Below, piece after piece: positions 12,365 through 24,315 of a DNA stretch of 64,000 nucleotides. A program made the translations under genes and the position numbers. This DNA comes from Cheiracanthium punctorium. Its lineage: Eukaryota > Arthropoda > Arachnida > Araneae > Cheiracanthiidae. Each line of letters opens with the position of its first letter. Within the stretch, counting starts at the first letter, position 1. The stretch is from contig JAWZYV010019498.1 in the NCBI GenBank assembly GCA_038373885.1, positions 1,302,001 to 1,366,000 on the forward strand, written 5' to 3'. The notes beneath the pieces are model-generated. The model searched no databases. It had not been told where the DNA came from and was given only the letters and a program-made list of their open reading frames with translations.

Positions 12365-13283
12365 TGTTGCGGAACTACTCTTCTTGTTTCCGGGGTTCGT
12401 CGTTCTAAAGTCCAGTTGGTGTAGAACGTGCTGGTAAAAAGTCCAATGGTCAGGATGGAATATAACTGTATTGCTTCTAGAACTTCGTGAAACAATCAGC
12501 TGTACAAAATTCACAAGCACAATTAAACAGTAATGTGCTTTTAACAGTTCTCTTAGATCAGAAGCTCTCACAAATGCTTTATTTCTCACACAAAATAAGT
12601 CACTTTCACAGGCAAAAATTCAGTGAAAATATTCAAGAGATATCGTACACAATCCCTTAAGACACAGCAATGAAGAATTTACACACAGCACTTTGAAAAC
12701 AGTTTCGTAAAGTAAGCTAAAACACGGCTTCTATAGCACTATCAGTTCACAAAACAAGCGTACTCTCACTGACAGCTCTTCACACATTGAGCGTTCAACT
12801 CGCACTGAACTGTCGGGGCAGCGCGCTGGTGGAATTTATAGAGTAGGCAGAAGCTGCGAGCAGTTTCTAGAAAAGTATATTCCTCGAAGATTCCAGATAA
12901 AGCGGGACTTCTGATTACGTCATAGAAGAGAAATGTTAGGTTATTATGCGTTTTTAATGCAGGAAAAACAACTTCCAGGCCCCATTGGGAAAATCGCGCC
13001 AAATGACCAAAAAGTCGCCGAGCTTGGCGACTTTTGGCGAAATATCGCCAAATTTGGCGCAGAAAATAAGTCCTCAAATGTGAAGAGATCGAAGCCCTAT
13101 AGGCCTTCTGGAGATTTCTAGAAGCCCCATAGAAAAATATATGGGAAAGCGAAACCTCCGTATCTCTGGTTCTAATTGGCCGATTTTGATGCAACAAAAA
13201 GCAAAATTTATCTATTTGAAGCGTAGAATACGAATTTTAAACTATTTTAAGCCCGAGAGCAGCGTGTTGCCCCGAAAATTCGT

Positions 13284-13287
<4 letters not shown>
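12365..13287 (-). mobile_element. solo LTR, family S1, 923 bp
   Basis: It begins TGTTGCGGAAC and ends TTCGTAACA, so it has TG...CA ends, and it is collinear with a second copy of the same length at 38229-39151. Orientation is inferred as minus. On that strand U3 carries a CTATAAAT TATA box near 12840, an initiator-like TCAGT about 30 bases later, and AATAAA near 12580. U3 also carries the palindromic block cgccaaatttggcg. No internal retrotransposon sequence adjoins it, so it is a solo LTR from recombination. The flanks are TA-rich (atgt and atat), so a duplication cannot be confirmed for this copy. An open frame at 12766-13197 in it is not thought to be coding. Confidence 0.8.
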
Positions 13288-14277
<990 letters not shown>

Positions 14278-14439
14278 TATATATACTAGCTGAAGTACCC
14301 GTTCTTCGCACGGGAATGAATGGGGATTTGATATTACGATTTGTGGTGATTACTATTCATTGTAATAAACAGATATAGCAAAATGGATATCGCGTTATAT
14401 TGTGTCCAATAATCATGCATACCGAATTGCAAGGCAATC

Positions 14440-15490
14440 GTTTGTACGGTGCAGAAGGCCATGCGTCGTAGCGCAATCTAGTGGCCAATATTCTTCGCAT
14501 TCAGATATCGATGTATACGAATTTTCATGACTATCGGCTGGACAGTCCTGAAGTCCATGTGTTGACGCGACATCTAGTGGCAAGTTATAGGAAAATGGAT
14601 AGCGCCAAACTCTTCCCCGTGTTCAAATATCTCTGTATACCTATTTTCATAGCGATCATTTGCACAGTCAAGAAGTGATATACTGCAAGGCCATCTAGTG
14701 GTTAATTAAAGTAATGATTTGCTACAGCGCCGTCAAGTGGCGAGTTATAGCAAAATGGATAACGCCAAAATATTCTCATTGTTCAAATAGCTATGTATAC
14801 TGATTTTCATAGCGACCGTGTTCAAATATCTATGTATACCAATTTTAATAGCGATCATTTGCACAGTCAAGAAGTGAGTCTAGTGGCAAATTATATAGGA
14901 AAATGGATAGCGCCAAACTCTTCCCCGTGTTCAAATATCTATGTATACCTATTTTCATAGCGATCAGTTGCACAGTCAAGAAGTGATGCACTGCAGCGCG
15001 ATCTAGTCGTTAATTAAAGTAATGATTTGCTGCAGTGCCGTCAAGTGGCGAGTTATAGCAAAATGGATAACGCCAAAATATTCTCATTGTTCAAATAGCT
15101 ATGTATACTGATTTTCATAGCGACCGTTTGAATGGTCAAGAATTTGTCCGGCTGCAGCGTCATCTAGTGGCGAGTTAAAATAATAATGCATTGCAGTGCC
15201 ATCTAGTGGTGAGTAACATCAAAAGCAACACAGTTAGAATATATTCTTCGTGCTGAAATGTGTAAGTATAAGAAATTTTATGCCGGTCAGTCGAACGGTA
15301 TAGAAGTTGATGCGTTGCAGCGCCATTTAGCGGCAAGTTACAGCAAAATGGATAGTGAAAAATATTCTCCGTGTTCTAATATCCGCGTGTACCAAATTTC
15401 ATCGAAATTGGTTGGACGATATTCGCATAGTAAACGGCTAAACGGAATAGAATTCGACGTTGTGCTGCGGAAACAAGTGGCAAGTTAAGA
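14440..15490. repeat. tandem repeats with recurrent CCATCTAGTGG motif
   Basis: Diverged units of roughly 200 bp contain an element like gccatctagtggcaagttat, then gcaaaatggatagcgcc, then a tgttcaaatatctatgtatacc block and a catagcgatcatttgcac block. Motif variants occur near 14478, 14571, 14690, 15164, 15199 and 15322. They are inside the 3' part of the minus-strand Helitron. Confidence 0.7.
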
Positions 15491-16101
15491 AAACGGATAG
15501 CATAAAAACCTTCTCCATCATAAAAGACTTAGGTGAACCAAATTTCATGGTTCAACGGTGCTCAACGGTGCTGGAGTTTTTCAACCTCATAAACACATAC
15601 CAACATTCATTTTTATCTATAACCGGTGTTATTATATATACCAGTCTCAAATAAAATCCAGTTTCAAATCTAAGCGTCGCCAAAGTGCCAACATACGCCA
15701 TTTTGCAAGAATTTTTTCAGGGAATCATTCGAAGCATTGATTTAGCAGCAATCAATATGGGAAATGGTTTGACTGCCAAAAAGTAAAGCACGTATTTATT
15801 TGAAAAGTGGAATCCCTTAATACAGCCGGATTTTTTTAAATTATCAACTATAATGTGTTTTATTCATCGTTACTCCGATTTACTAAATGAGAAGATTTCA
15901 ATTTTCTGAAAATTGGCGGAATTCCCCCAACTTAAATCAATGTACTCAATTGGCGAGAATTCTGAAGTTAGATCGCTTGAAATCCCTTAATAACTGCATT
16001 ATTTCTTCACGGATCATTACAATTTAACGCTGTATTCTAATAAAACCTTTGCACTTGTTTTCAAAAATCTATTTCCTTAAGCTCTCAATAAATTGTGCCA
16101 A

Positions 16102-16350
16102 TATCGTGATCTTGTATATCTGGGATATAATAAAAGGTAACCATGTATAATTAGCAATATTCAACATGGATTAACATTTAACCTATATTTATTGCATTTA
16201 CTATTTACAGTTGAATCTTACATGCGCGCGTTCTAGAATCCAGCATCTTGAGCGCGAATCGACAACAACATAGATAATAGAAAGTAAAGGTAGAGTGAAA
16301 ACATGACATGCGATACTAGCGCCATACAGTTTATGGAAGAAAAACCAACA
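16102..16350 (-). repeat. 3' LTR of Gypsy A
   Basis: 249 bp, reading TGTTGG...GATCACGATA on the minus strand. It matches 32988-33236 with about six substitutions. An unusual feature is the end in TA rather than CA: the shared sequence clearly extends to TATCGTG on the plus strand. Confidence 0.9.
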
Positions 16351-16363
16351 GTCTCCCCCACTT
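16351..16363 (-). other. polypurine tract of Gypsy A
   Basis: On the minus strand AAGTGGGGGAGAC directly abuts the 3' LTR. This is the expected position and composition for the plus-strand DNA primer. Confidence 0.8.
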
Positions 16364-16380
16364 ATTTTGAAAATTAACAA

Positions 16381-17395
16381 TTATCTGTACACGACAAAGT
16401 CCTTGAAACGAGCAGGTAACTGTCTTTTCCTTTGTGGCCTAGTTGGGGCATCACGTCTGGGGGACATGGGAAGTTGAGGCTCTGAACTGTCTGAACTGGA
16501 TTGGGAACATGGAGAGCTCTGGATTGGTCTGGACGGTCTTGGGACGTCGAACGACTGAATAGGACCAAACGAGACAGACTTCTTAGGAACCAGTGTTGCT
16601 CTAATTTGATTTACATGTCTCTTTAGAAGACGACCGGAGTCTACGACAATGAGGTAATGACGTGAACCAAGTGTCTTCTTCACTTCTCCAAACTTCCAGG
16701 TATTTTTATTATTAACGAATACTCGAACTTGGACTCTCTCCCCCACTTTAAAAGATCTTTCCGGATTACTGGAAACTTTTGATGCAGGTGGGTGATACGG
16801 GAATATTGAATTCAAGCGGATTCGAAACTGTCTTTTTAAATATAATTCAGCTGGTGACTGTCCGCATGCAAGGGGTGTTGCTCTGTACCGGAATAGTATG
16901 TTTTGAATCTTTGTTCGAATTGCAGTCTTATCTAAGAAAGAAGCCTTTAACTTTTGTTTCAGGGTTTGAACATTTCTTTCTGCAAGGCCATTCGTTGCAG
17001 GGTGTCCTGGAGCGATGAATTTCTGAAATATTCCTCTATTGGAACAATATCCCTGAAACTCCTCACTTTGGAAAATTGAAGCATTATCGGATACCATTAC
17101 CTGTGGATATCCATGAAAGCAAAAAATTTTATCGAGTAGCGAAATAGTACTGGAGCTAGTAGGAGCATCTTTAAGGCCTTCGACTTCTGCCCATTTAGAT
17201 TTGGCATCAACACACACCAAAAAGTAGCAATCCTCGAATGGACGAGCGTAATCTATATGGATTCGGTCCCAGTTATTGGTTGGGAGATCCCATGGGTGGA
17301 CAGTTACTTTAGGTGGATTTGACTTCGTCAATGCGCAACTTTCACAACCCTTGACTAATGCTTCTATATCCCGATCAATGCCTGGCCAATATTTT
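16381..17395 (-). pseudogene. Gypsy A integrase (pol C-terminal part)
   Basis: Intact frame from 17331 to 16381, with the zinc-binding CESCALTKS stretch just upstream to ~17395. The catalytic core shows the DDE order: the first Asp in HIDYARPF, the second in MVSDNASIF, and the Glu in GLAERNVQTLK, followed by RYRATP and a C-terminal GVRVQVRVF-like chromodomain-side region (GERVQVRVFVNNK). The C-terminus is proline- and serine-rich. The domain catalyses insertion of retrotransposon cDNA into the host genome. It is separated from its own RT by the Gypsy B insertion, so it cannot be expressed as a polyprotein. I see no stop inside the core itself. Confidence 0.88.
17316..17392 (-). repeat. 77-bp Gypsy A segment, left copy of flanking duplication
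   Basis: Identical to 27639-27715 except for one base. It encodes the zinc-binding segment of the Gypsy A integrase (…VKGCESC…). It lies on the left of Gypsy B, separated from the LTR by 16 bases (17393-17408). Confidence 0.9.
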
Positions 17396-17408
17396 TACCA
17401 ATATGCGT

Positions 17409-17649
17409 TGTTACCCGTATTTTATTAACCTAAAAAATCTGGAATGAGTTAAATAAAGAGCACTAGAAAAACTTTTAGACAAACGGACACATTTAATACG
17501 TAACAACTTAACTACACATACATGTAACATTCAATCTCTTCATAAGCAGTAATATCCCGCTCGTGAAGCCGTTCTAAAAAACCGCTAGCTAAAGTTATAG
17601 TTGAGACTACAAATAACGTTGGCTCGTGTTATTTGCAGATTATGTCACA
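17409..17649 (-). repeat. 3' LTR of Gypsy B
   Basis: 241 bp, plus-strand ends TGTTACCC and ATGTCACA (TG...CA). It is uninterrupted and shows the empty site for the hAT element present in the other LTR. Confidence 0.93.
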
Positions 17650-17663
17650 TCTCCCCCTTTTAG
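17650..17663 (-). other. polypurine tract of Gypsy B
   Basis: Minus-strand AAAAGGGGGAGA directly abuts the 3' LTR, the canonical position for the PPT. Confidence 0.8.
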
Positions 17664-18640
17664 AGATTGAGTCGATCTGGAGGTTTTACAACTCTTCCAT
17701 ACCGAGTGACAACAGGCTGTTTGTTTTTCTTAGTCGAGCCCGTAGTTTTTGGTGTTTCAGTTTCAGCTTTTTTCTGTGAAACTTCTGGAGTGAGGGCATC
17801 TGCGACATCATCATCTTCTACTGCACGTGGCTGCAGTTTTGCACTAGGAATTAGATGTTTTTTGTTTCGTCGCAGAAGATGTTGACCTTCTTTAACGAAA
17901 TACGATCTTGGTGTATCTGCATTCTTTTCCACAGTGCCAACAGCCTTCCTATCTGTTATCCACACTTTTTCCCCTGGGTTTATCGGTCTGAGTTCATGAG
18001 AGTTATGTCTGCGATTATAATATTTTTCTTGGGTTTTTATACGATTTTCCTTGATTTCTTCTAACTTCTCTTTTTGAACAAGTCTTGGTTGAAGTGCTGA
18101 TAACGGAACAGGCAATGTTGTTTGTAATCTCCGACCCATCAGTAACTCAGCTGGGCTGTATCCATTTTTTAAAGGTGAAGCTCTGTAACTGAGAAGTGCC
18201 AAATATGGATCTTTCGATTTCTTCATCTGAGCTTGATGATTTTAACAGCAGCTTCCACAAAACCATTGCTCTGAGGATATTTTGGACTCGAAGTAACATG
18301 TTTGAAACCATACGTTTTTGCAAACTGTTGAAATTCAGCAGTTCTAGTTACTTCAAACTGTCGTCCATTATCAGACCTAACTACATCAGGTATTCCATGC
18401 CTGGCGAAGATTGACTTGCAATGTAAAATCACTTCGCTGGATGTAAGTCTGTCTAATTTTGCGATTTCAGGGTACCGTGAATAGTAATCAGTCACTAATA
18501 AATACCAATCAGAATGAAACTTGAACAAATCCATAGCTACTATTTCCCAAGGTATTGTCCCCAAGGTCCCAAGGAGGAAAACTCGTTGGTTTCAATGGCT
18601 CAGAAGGGTTTCTAGCTTCCTGTATACACGATGTACATCC
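17660..18640 (-). pseudogene. Gypsy B integrase, frameshifted
   Basis: Two frames cover it. The first (18564-18223) has the DDE core: Asp in AMDLFKFHSDW, Asp in VVRSDNGRQF, and Glu in SNGFVEAAVK. The second (18226-17660) continues with LSYRASPLKNGYSPAELLMG and a basic C-terminal tail. A frameshift separates them at about 18225, and an in-frame TAG near 18657 separates the core from the HHCC zinc domain encoded upstream. The integrase would be inactive as it stands. This arrangement is typical of Gypsy-like retrotransposons in arthropods. Confidence 0.88.
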
Positions 18641-18658
18641 TCGAACTAGTTTCTCTAT

Positions 18659-19600
18659 CTATTTGCTGATACCAGGCCAATAGACCGCGGAGTTAGCTAA
18701 AGCTCTACATTTATTTATTCCCATATGACCTTCATGTATTTTCTCTAAAATTTCTTGTCGTAGTTTGTCTGGAACAATTATTCGAGCTCCTCTCATAAGT
18801 AATCCATTCTGTAAGGATATTTCGTATCGTAAAGGCCAGTAAGGTAGACATGATGGTTCTACTTTATTTTTCTCAGGCCATCCTTGTAAAGCATAGACCG
18901 TTAACATTTTGCATGTTGAATCTTGCTCTTGTTCTAATTTTAACCGAGAAAGTCTTTGTGGAGCTACAGGGACAGAGTATGTTACCAAATTAACGAAATC
19001 TTCAACTTCCTCCTCTAATTCAAGGTCGGGAATCTCTTCTTGGTGAGGTGCTCTTGATAATGCGTCCGCTGCACATAAATTCTTCCCTGGGGTGTGAAAA
19101 ACGTCAAAAGAGTATCTCATCAATCTCATTTTGAATCTTTGAAGACGGGGAGTTAAATAATCCAGAGATTTTCTCATTAAGATAGGGACAAGAGGTTTGT
19201 GATCTGTTTCTAGAAGAAACCTGGTGCCAATCAAGTAGTTACAAAACTTTTCACATGCCCATGTCAGCGCAAGAGCTTCTTTCTCTATTTGGGCGTAACG
19301 CTTTTCAGTTGGCGTTAATGTGCGCGATGCATAAGCGATTACCTTAACTGTAGAGTCTTCCTGTTTTTGGCGCAATATTGCTCCTAGACCATAGGAAGGA
19401 GCATCAGCCGTTACGATAGATTGCTTGTTAGGGTCAAAAATTGCGAGTACTGGCTCTGATGACAAAATCTCTTTAAGTTTCATCAGTGCATTTTGTTGAG
19501 GTATATCCCAAACAAATTCGTTCTTTGTTGATAAAAGGGAAATCAACGGTGCTAACGTCTCTGAATATTTCGGTATGAATCGTGCCAAGTAATTAGCCAA
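18659..19600 (-). pseudogene. Gypsy B RNase H and integrase zinc domain
   Basis: A 313-aa frame. It starts in the RT connection (ARFIPKYSETLAPL) and continues through RNase H, with TADAPSYGLGAIL carrying the first catalytic Asp, then AYASRTLTPTEKRYAQIEKE and LLETDHKPLVPIL, and FDVFHTPGKNLCAADALSR. It ends in the integrase HH part (HEGHMGINKC and VYWPGISK), where a TAG stop truncates it. It is out of frame with the RT frame that overlaps it at 19593-19600, consistent with a small deletion at the LKQLLG/LANYLARF junction. RNase H degrades the RNA strand during reverse transcription. Confidence 0.88.
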
Positions 19601-20774
19601 GGAGTTGTTTCAGCTCAGTCTTATTTGTAGGACATTTAAATTTTCTTATGGCTTTTATCTTGTCTTTGTCTGGATGTATTCCTGATTCATCAATAACATG
19701 TCCAAGGAATTTTATTGACTTGACAGAAAAACAACATTTTTGTTTGTTTAGGGTTATCCCGGTTTCTTTGATACGATTCAAAGTCATCTTTAAACGCTCA
19801 TCGTGTTCTTCTTGAGTGGATCCCCAAATAAGGATGTCATCCATATGGCATATGATACCTCGAAGACCTTCTAAAACCTGCGACATTCTACGCTGAAAAT
19901 GCTCTTGAGCCGATGAAATTCCGAATGGCAAACGCAAAAAACGGAATCTTCCAAAGGGTGTTATGAAAGTAGTAAGATAAGACGATTCTTCGTCAAGTGG
20001 TATTTGCCAGAAACCAGAGTTGGCGTCTAATTTTGAAAACACCTTGGCTCCCGCCAAAAGAGATAAATTGTATTCTGTAGTTGGTAACGGGTGCCATTCC
20101 CTTCGTATACTTCTATTAAGTACCGTCAAATCTACACAAATCCTAACATTTCCATCTTTTTTTCTTACAACAACGGCTGGAGAACACCAGTCAGTTGGTT
20201 TTTCTACTGGTTGAATTACATTTAATTCCTGCATTCTTTTTATTTCTTCTCTTGTTTTCTCTAACAACGGTATAGGTATCCGTCGTGGAGAAGTAAGAGC
20301 ATAAGGTTTCACATCATTGCTGAGTTCAATGTGGTAGTTACCTTTTAGTAAACCAAGGCCTTGAAACAGAGTAGGGAATTCCAGGATAGGATCAAAACTA
20401 CTAATGCTATGCACACAATGGCCTAGAATATTAGGACCTAATCCAAACACTTTTATGGCTGGTTTTCCTAATAAACATCGCTGAAGACCATCTATGATGT
20501 AAATTTCTTCCAAACAATTTTTGCCATTATATTCTATATTTTCAACTATCTTTCCCATAAGTTTCAGAGGTGATCTATCAGGACCAAAAATTAACTTGTT
20601 TGTGCGTTTAACTTCAGCTTTTCCCAACACTGTTTTTGCTACATGAGAAGGAATTACAGTGTGATCTGCACCACTATCAATCTTAAACTTGACTGATTTT
20701 CCTAATATTTTTATTGGTATAACCCAATCATCTACATCTTGTACATTTCCTACTAAGCCTATAAAACCCGTTTC
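19593..20774 (-). pseudogene. Gypsy B protease and reverse transcriptase
   Basis: The open frame runs from the C1 insertion point (20774) to 19593. The protease signature KIDSGADHTVIPS lies near 20690-20650. RT follows: WCSPAVVVRKKDGNVRICVD, LDANSGFWQIPLDEES, FGISSAQEHFQRRM, and the catalytic CHMDDILIWG near 19850, then LNKQKCCFS and FLGHVIDESGI. The family is Gypsy, similar in layout to many arthropod copies. The frame is intact across RT but shifts at the RNase H junction. The upstream side is interrupted by transposon C1 between the gag zinc knuckles and the protease. Confidence 0.9.
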
Positions 20775-21193
20775 GGCCTATGTTCCGAATCCGGTGCCCC
20801 TTGATTCTGGCGACATCGTGAGCGATGTTCAACGTTAGTAAAGTACCCTGCCGATGGTAGTTTGACTGGCAACCATAAAGAAATGTGTAGAGCTTGGCGA
20901 CGTTTTTTTTAGAGGAATGATAATGCGTGAAATATTGTAAATTGGATAATTTAGAACTATTGAAAGAAGCGAAATTTCTTGCACTTTCGGGCATGCGTAA
21001 TAGTTGTTTTTTAATCTAGCTACTGTGTATGTGTGACGTAAGCAGATGAATGTAACGAATTCGCTTGCTCAATTTGACGTCACTAAGCTGTTAATTTGCG
21101 TTTTGCGCATGCGTTATTGTTATTTTTCGTTTTTTTCCTGTTCTTTCGTCTACTATTCCAATTTGCTTCAACTTGTACTAATGTTTTTTTTCG

Positions 21194-22075
21194 ATCTCGC
21201 AGAGGGGCCCGCGTTAGTATATTTTCGAATGTATGTATCGATGAATGTAACGAATTCGCTGGCTCAATTTGACGTCATTAATCTGTTAATTTGCGTTTTG
21301 CGCATGCGTTATTGTTATTTTTCGTTTTTTCCTGTTTCGTCTACTATTCTAATTTGCTTCAACTTGTACTAATGTTTTTTTTTGGGTCTCGCAGAGGGGG
21401 CCGCGTTAGCATATTTTCGAGGGGGCCCTTTTTATGCGGTGGCCGGACCCACTGATGTTTTTTTTGGGTCTCGCAGAGTGGGCCGCGTTAGCATATTTTC
21501 GAGGGGGCCCTTTTGAGGCGGTGGCCGGACCCACTGATGTTTTTTTTGGATCTCGCAGAGGGGCCCGCGTTAGCATATTTTCGAGGGGGCCCTTTTTATG
21601 CGGTGGCCGGACCCACTGATGTTTTTTTTGGGTATCGCAGAGGGGGCCGCGTTAGCATATTTTCGAGGGGGCCCTTTTGAGGTGGTGGCCGGACCCACTG
21701 ATGTTTTTTTTGGATCTCGCAGAGGGGCCCGCGTTAGCATATTTTCGAAGGGGCCCTTTTGAGGCGGTGGCCGGACCCACTGAAGTTTTTTTTTGGTCTC
21801 GCAGAGGGGTCCGCTTTAGCATATTTTCGAGAAGGCCCCCTTGAGGCGATGGCTGGACCCACTGATAATTTTTTGGGGTCTCGCAGAGGGGCCCACGATA
21901 GCATATTTTCGAGGGGGCCCTTTTGAGGCGGTGGCCGGACCCACTGATGTTCTTTTGGGGTCTCGCAGAGGGGCCCACCCGGACCCACTGATGTTTTTTT
22001 TGGGTCTCGCAGAGGGGCCCGCCCGGACCCACTGATGTTTTTTTGGGGTCTCGCAGAGTGGCTCGCGCGCCCTCC
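21194..22075. repeat. ~82-bp GC-rich minisatellite in C1
   Basis: About ten units, each with tctcgcagaggggcccgcg, then ttagcatattttcgaggggg, then cccttttgaggcggtggc, then cggacccactgatgttttttt. The last three units are truncated to ~44 bp. Unit spacing is about 82 bp. The open frames across it are by-products of a repeat length not filled with stops. Confidence 0.92.
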
Positions 22076-22656
22076 GAGAAAAATGTTTGTACACTACATA
22101 AATGGGGCTTTTACCAATATTTAGCAGGCTTTATACTAGATAAAATGAATATTCACTATTTGCGCCCCCCTCCGAAAGAGTTTCTGCTTCCGCCCTTGGA
22201 GAACATATGTAAAGCTGACGTCATAAACTTGAAAATCGCCTGGATTTTTTATCACATGTTGGTCTGGAAAATCGTTTTTTTTTTTTTTAAATCAGAATCT
22301 GAGTGGCAATTCTGATAATTAAACGCGGTGCATTTGAAGTATAGAATTTTCATTTAGTGTTAATTGCATGAAGATTGAAGTTTGGTGTTCTTTGATTCTG
22401 AGTCGAATAAGTTTGTGTTGACTTTTCCTTGTGTTTTTGATTCCGTTTTACGGACCCTTTAACGTAAGTTAGTGAGCGTCTCGGGGAATTTCTTCGTTAG
22501 TATGGATGTGTGGAATATAGAATGGGGGGGGAGGAAAGTGAGGTAAGTGCTTCTTTAATTGTACGTTTTCTAATGTTTTGCTGTGGATTTGACTGTTTTA
22601 TATAGTGTCATTTACTTAGAATTTGTGTTTCTTTGTAAAATTTTAGTGGTATATAC

Positions 22657-23032
22657 TAGAGATGAGACGGGCTCAGCCCGAGCCCGAAAGCCCGAGGCCG
22701 AGCCCGGGCCCGACTCGGGCTCGGGCTCTGTAATTCACGATTGCGTTCGGGCTCGTGAAAAATTTCTCCTTTGTTGAACATACTCCTTGAAACAGATTAT
22801 AAAAAGTGATTCATGGGATAAATAGACGTACTTATTTCAAAAAATAGCGGCACGGGGGACTAGAAGGTGTGTGAAGCTCCAAAATTTATTGTATCCTATT
22901 AATGAAGTAGTTAAATTTATTTGTGTTTAGCTGAAATTTCGGGCTCGGGCTCCAACTTTAATAATATTGCTCGGGCTCGGATTAAAAGTCCTCGGGCTCG
23001 GGCTTCAAAAAATGAGCCCGAACTCATCTCTA
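22657..23032. mobile_element. hAT-type MITE in C1, 376 bp
   Basis: Ends TAGAGATGAGACGGGCTC and GAGCCCGAACTCATCTCTA are inverted repeats. The 8-bp direct repeat GTATATAC lies at 22649-22656 and 23033-23040. Copy C2 has the empty site. The interior is full of the short motif GAGCCCG/CGGGCTC in both orientations, densest in the outer 100 bp. No transposase. Confidence 0.92.
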
Positions 23033-23062
23033 GTATATACTAGTGTTTATTCGTCAAAAGGC

Positions 23063-23180
23063 GGCGATAGCCGTTGGAGCTTGGCGGTCGCCAGGGAGGC
23101 TTGGCGCCATGGCTGGAGCTTGGCGCCAAGGTCTGTTGCGCTCGCACTTGGCGATCGCCAAGCTCCAGCGGCTATCGCCG
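23063..23180. repeat. subterminal hairpin of C1
   Basis: The arm ggcgatagccgttggagctt pairs with aagctccagcggctatcgcc at the other side (19 of 20 positions as Watson-Crick pairs, the remaining one a G/T change). Further TTGGCG/CGCCAA pairs lie inside it. It lies ~35 bp from the transposon end. Confidence 0.85.
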
Positions 23181-23225
23181 TGTTTACATGAGGGGCACCG
23201 TCTTGTATGATTTTACCCCCGTTTC

Positions 23226-23999
23226 AAAATTAACTTCGTTAATTCGCTTAGTGGAAGATAAACAAACCTTCTCCCAGTGTCCTTTTTTCTTAAATTTTCT
23301 GCAGAAAGAGTCCTTGGCTGGGCAATGCTTTTTATCGTGTGGCGATTTTCCGCACCATTTACATTTCGAAGTGTTTACATTAATCTTATTACCACGAGAA
23401 GTCTTTTTATTTTAATTTTCCACAAGTTTACTTTTGTGAACTAAAGCATTAATTGATGAATTGCTTACTAATACTGACTGTTGCCTTTTGATCGATTCCG
23501 ATAAGCGAACTTTATCAATGGCTGTTTGCAAAGTAAGCTGAGAATCAAGCTGTAGTTTTTCACTTAAAGCTTGGTCGCTAATACCAACAACTATACGATC
23601 CCTTAACAATTCATCGTGAAGTGCACCATAATTACACTTATCCGCAAGTGCATATAATTCGGTAATAAATTCATTAACTGACTCCCCTTCTCTCTGTACC
23701 CGTCTGTTAAATTGCGCTCTTTCAAAAATAACATTTCTTTTAACGACAAAATACTCATTAAACTTTTGTAATACAACCTGGAAGTTTTTCTTCTCGTCTT
23801 CTGTTATGGGAAACGAGAGAAAAATATCTTCGGCCTTTTCTCCCATGAAGTAGATAAGAGCATCAACTTGTTCCTCTTCTGACTTCGTATTCAAACCTGA
23901 AGCAGTTCGGAATCGAAGAAATCTCTGTTTCCACTTGGGCCAGTCCGTTGGAGTTGAAAACTGGAATAATTCCGGTGGTGTTACTTGATAAGCAGTCAT
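23226..23999 (-). pseudogene. Gypsy B gag with zinc knuckles
   Basis: Start codon at 23999 (MTAYQVTPPELFQFS). The capsid-like region has the Gypsy gag pattern WPKWKQRFLRFRTASG and INEFITELYALADKC-type text (SVNEFITELYALADKCNY). It is closed by an in-frame TAA at 23412-23414. The same frame continues beyond the stop to two CCHC-like knuckles, CKWCGKSPHDKKHC and CRKFKKKGHWEKVC, at about 23350-23260, reaching the C1 insertion at 23225. Gag packages retrotransposon RNA. The stop looks like a point mutation because the downstream frame is fully coherent; a stop-codon readthrough strategy is a less likely alternative. Confidence 0.85.
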
Positions 24000-24065
24000 T
24001 GCCGTTTTTTTCTGAATTCAAACTTGAACGTTACGTAGAATTCAAACTTTTTAAATTACCGTTTT

Positions 24066-24079
24066 AACCGCTGCCACCA
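24066..24079 (-). other. primer-binding site of Gypsy B
   Basis: On the minus strand TGGTGGCAGCGGTT lies five bases after the 5' LTR. It is complementary to a tRNA 3' end of the type ACCGCTGCCACCA, as in animal tRNA-Leu isoacceptors. The tRNA identity is from general knowledge of tRNA acceptor stems. Confidence 0.7.
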
Positions 24080-24084
24080 TGTGT

Positions 24085-24315
24085 TGTTACCCGTATTTTA
24101 TTAACCTAAAAAATCTGGAATGAGTTAAATAAAGAGCACTAGAAAAACTTTTAGACAAACGGACACATTTAATACGTAGCAACTTAACTACACATACATG
24201 TAACATTCAATCTCTTCATAAGCAGTAATATCCCGCTCGTGAAGCCGTTCTAAAAAACCGCTAGCTAAAGTTATAGGTTGAGACTACAAATAACGTTGTC
24301 TCGTGTTATTTGCAG
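24085..24315 (-). repeat. 5' LTR of Gypsy B, major part
   Basis: Matches the 3' LTR except for about three changes. It is interrupted after TTTGCAG by the hAT element; the last bases of the LTR resume at 27628-27638. Confidence 0.92.

Larger units (their letters stand above)
20775..23217. mobile_element. transposon C, copy C1 (2443 bp)
   Basis: Flanked by the perfect 8-bp duplication CCCGTTTC (20767-20774 and 23218-23225). The ends begin GGCCTATGTTCCG and, on the other strand, GGTAAAATCATAC; both then reach CGGTGCCCC at the same offset (position 18), so the TIRs are weak but register-matched. It holds no transposase. Internal parts are a duplicated aatttgacgtcac-containing block (about 21040-21400), an ~82-bp minisatellite (21194-22075), a nested MITE (22657-23032) and a hairpin near the right end (23063-23180). 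It inserted into the Gypsy B gag-pol frame. An 8-bp TSD with GG ends could suggest Merlin, hAT or P types; I cannot assign it. Confidence 0.88.

Noticed and set aside
12766..13197. 143-aa minus-strand frame
   Set aside because: It lies in a solo LTR and includes its palindromic U3 block; the other LTR copy does not preserve it.
21190..22080. CRISPR-like array
   Set aside because: Repeats are long (~82 bp), without unique spacers, and lie inside a eukaryotic transposon; this is a minisatellite.
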